64,000 bases of DNA from assembly GCA_045629945.1 (NCBI GenBank), contig JAZQSE010000033.1, positions 87,594 through 151,593 on the forward strand, in the 5' to 3' direction. A model generated the notes under the pieces. The model was given only the letters and a program-made list of their open reading frames with translations. It did no database searches and was not told where the DNA came from. Below, in pieces: positions 63,386-64,000 of this stretch. A program made the translations under genes and the position numbers. The number at the start of each line of letters is the position of its first letter. Within the stretch, counting starts at the first letter, position 1. The stretch is from UBA1765 sp045629945 (GTDB lineage Bacteria > Fibrobacterota > Fibrobacteria > Fibrobacterales > Fibrobacteraceae).

Positions 63386-64000
63386 AAAGACCTCTATATA
63401 AAATTAATTTGAGAACAATATAGAAATTAAGAAAGGAAAGGTGATTTGAAAATAAATTTTCAAATCGCAAACAAACCTTCACAAGCGAGCGTCGCGGAAA
63501 ATAAGCTTGCTTAATTTTCCATGACCGAGCGCCGAAAGGTTCACTCAACCTTCACAAGCGAGCGTCGCGCCAACCGCACTTGTGCGAATTGTCATCGCGA
63601 ACGTAGTACGAATTGTCATCGCGAACGCAGTGTGGCGATCTGTTGGCAATGAGATTGCTTCCACCACGCCACAAGTGTGGCTCGTGGCAGGCTCACATTT
63701 AGGCTTCGCGGAAAATTTTGTTGGGGTTCGCAATGACAATTTCAGGGTTGTCATGGCGAGAGGCCTTGTGCCTCGCGGCATCTTGGCTTTTGTCATTACG
63801 AGCGTAGCGAAGTAATCCAAAAACAAATGTTGGTTGCAAACAGATTGCGTCAGTCACTTCGTTTCTTCGCAATGACAAGGTTCGCGGGCAAGAACCGTGT
63901 GGTAAGGAGATTGCCACGCCGTGTATTCTACACGTCTCGCCATGACAAGTTGTTCGCGAGTAACAAGAACTACGGACAAGAACCGCGAGCAAGTTCCATA
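63386..64000. repeat. Interspersed repeat block B, no gene
   Basis: The 615 bases to the window edge hold only repeat-like DNA. AACCTTCACAAGCGAGCGTCGCG occurs exactly at 63474-63496 and 63547-63569. CGAATTGTCATCGCGAACG occurs at 63585-63603 and 63609-63627, a 24-base period. Exact 39-base match to block A at 63788-63826. ATTGCCACGCCGT near 63910 and 21575 is another shared piece. Open frames here are artefacts of the repeats. Confidence 0.85.
63792..63876. repeat. REP-like palindromic element, copy 2
   Basis: 85 bases from GTCATTACGAGCG to GCAATGAC, imperfect inverted arms. Left arm identical to copy 1 at 21693, right arm diverged. Confidence 0.7.

Noticed and set aside
63545..63992. Two minus-strand open frames of 93 and 97 residues
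   Set aside because: Both read through the interspersed repeats; similar spurious frames arise wherever such repeats occur, and they overlap each other.

Overview
The window is about 64 kb of AT-rich (roughly 40% GC by eye), gene-dense bacterial chromosome with mostly housekeeping genes on both strands. The best guess for the organism is a member of the Fibrobacterota (Fibrobacter or a close relative). The basis is mixed: the truncated first gene matches the C-terminal part of the TIGR02147/DUF4423-type family that is expanded in Fibrobacter, there is a GH43 arabinanase-like enzyme with carbohydrate-binding-like modules and a T9SS-like tail, and the promoter-like motif TATATTTG resembles the TAnnTTTG box of the related Bacteroidetes. 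No rRNA is present to settle it.

Layout. 1-2057 (+): TIGR02147-type protein, lipoprotein with a LamG-like domain and a lone PAS protein. 2122-13328 (-): U32 peptidase/RlhA-like, metG, obgE, argC, a YchJ-like protein, a methyltransferase, rlmN and a class A penicillin-binding protein. 13461-18412: tRNA-Arg, an RluA-family pseudouridine synthase, a COG2509-type flavoprotein, a small protein-ybeY-corC operon and initiator tRNA. 18464-22046: rpiA, slyD, a phosphoesterase-rlmH operon, a TM2 protein and a block of interspersed repeats. 22047-27381 (+): nadE, then ddl-tsaB-rimI-DUF218-nudix. 27600-35514 (-): glnA, lemA, a hypothetical protein, a TPM-domain protein, dnaA, lepB and lepA. 35637-37339 (+): periplasmic cyclophilin and a histone-H1-like zinc-finger protein. 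37434-41596 (-): fabV-fabF-acyl-CoA synthetase. 41870-42215 (-): tRNA-Asp, tRNA-Val and a DUF3098-like gene in one transcript. 42314-45895 (-): 7TM-HD protein, phoH and a lipoprotein. 45976-53157 (+): M24 peptidase, a giant LplT-PlsC-acyl-ligase fusion, two membrane proteins and glyA. 53303-59267 (-): valS, a small membrane protein, pgk, a SprT-like protein and a cysteine-cluster protein. 59456-63385: arabinanase-like enzyme (+) and ilvD (-). 63386-64000: repeats with no credible gene.

Functionally the genes cover translation (three synthetase, ribosome or GTPase clusters, four tRNAs, several rRNA modification enzymes), wall synthesis (PBP, Ddl), lipid synthesis (FabV, FabF, two acyl-activating enzymes), nitrogen and amino-acid metabolism (GlnA, ArgC, IlvD, GlyA) and replication initiation (DnaA). 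No phage, plasmid, CRISPR or classical defence locus is visible. The most unusual points are a protein gene whose stop codon lies inside a tRNA gene, predicted leaderless starts next to TAnnTTTG boxes, an initiator tRNA with an extra base in the T stem, two enzymes with altered catalytic residues (NadE glutaminase Cys to Ser; signal peptidase Lys to Arg), and an H1-like protein joined to a four-cysteine finger and an acidic tail.
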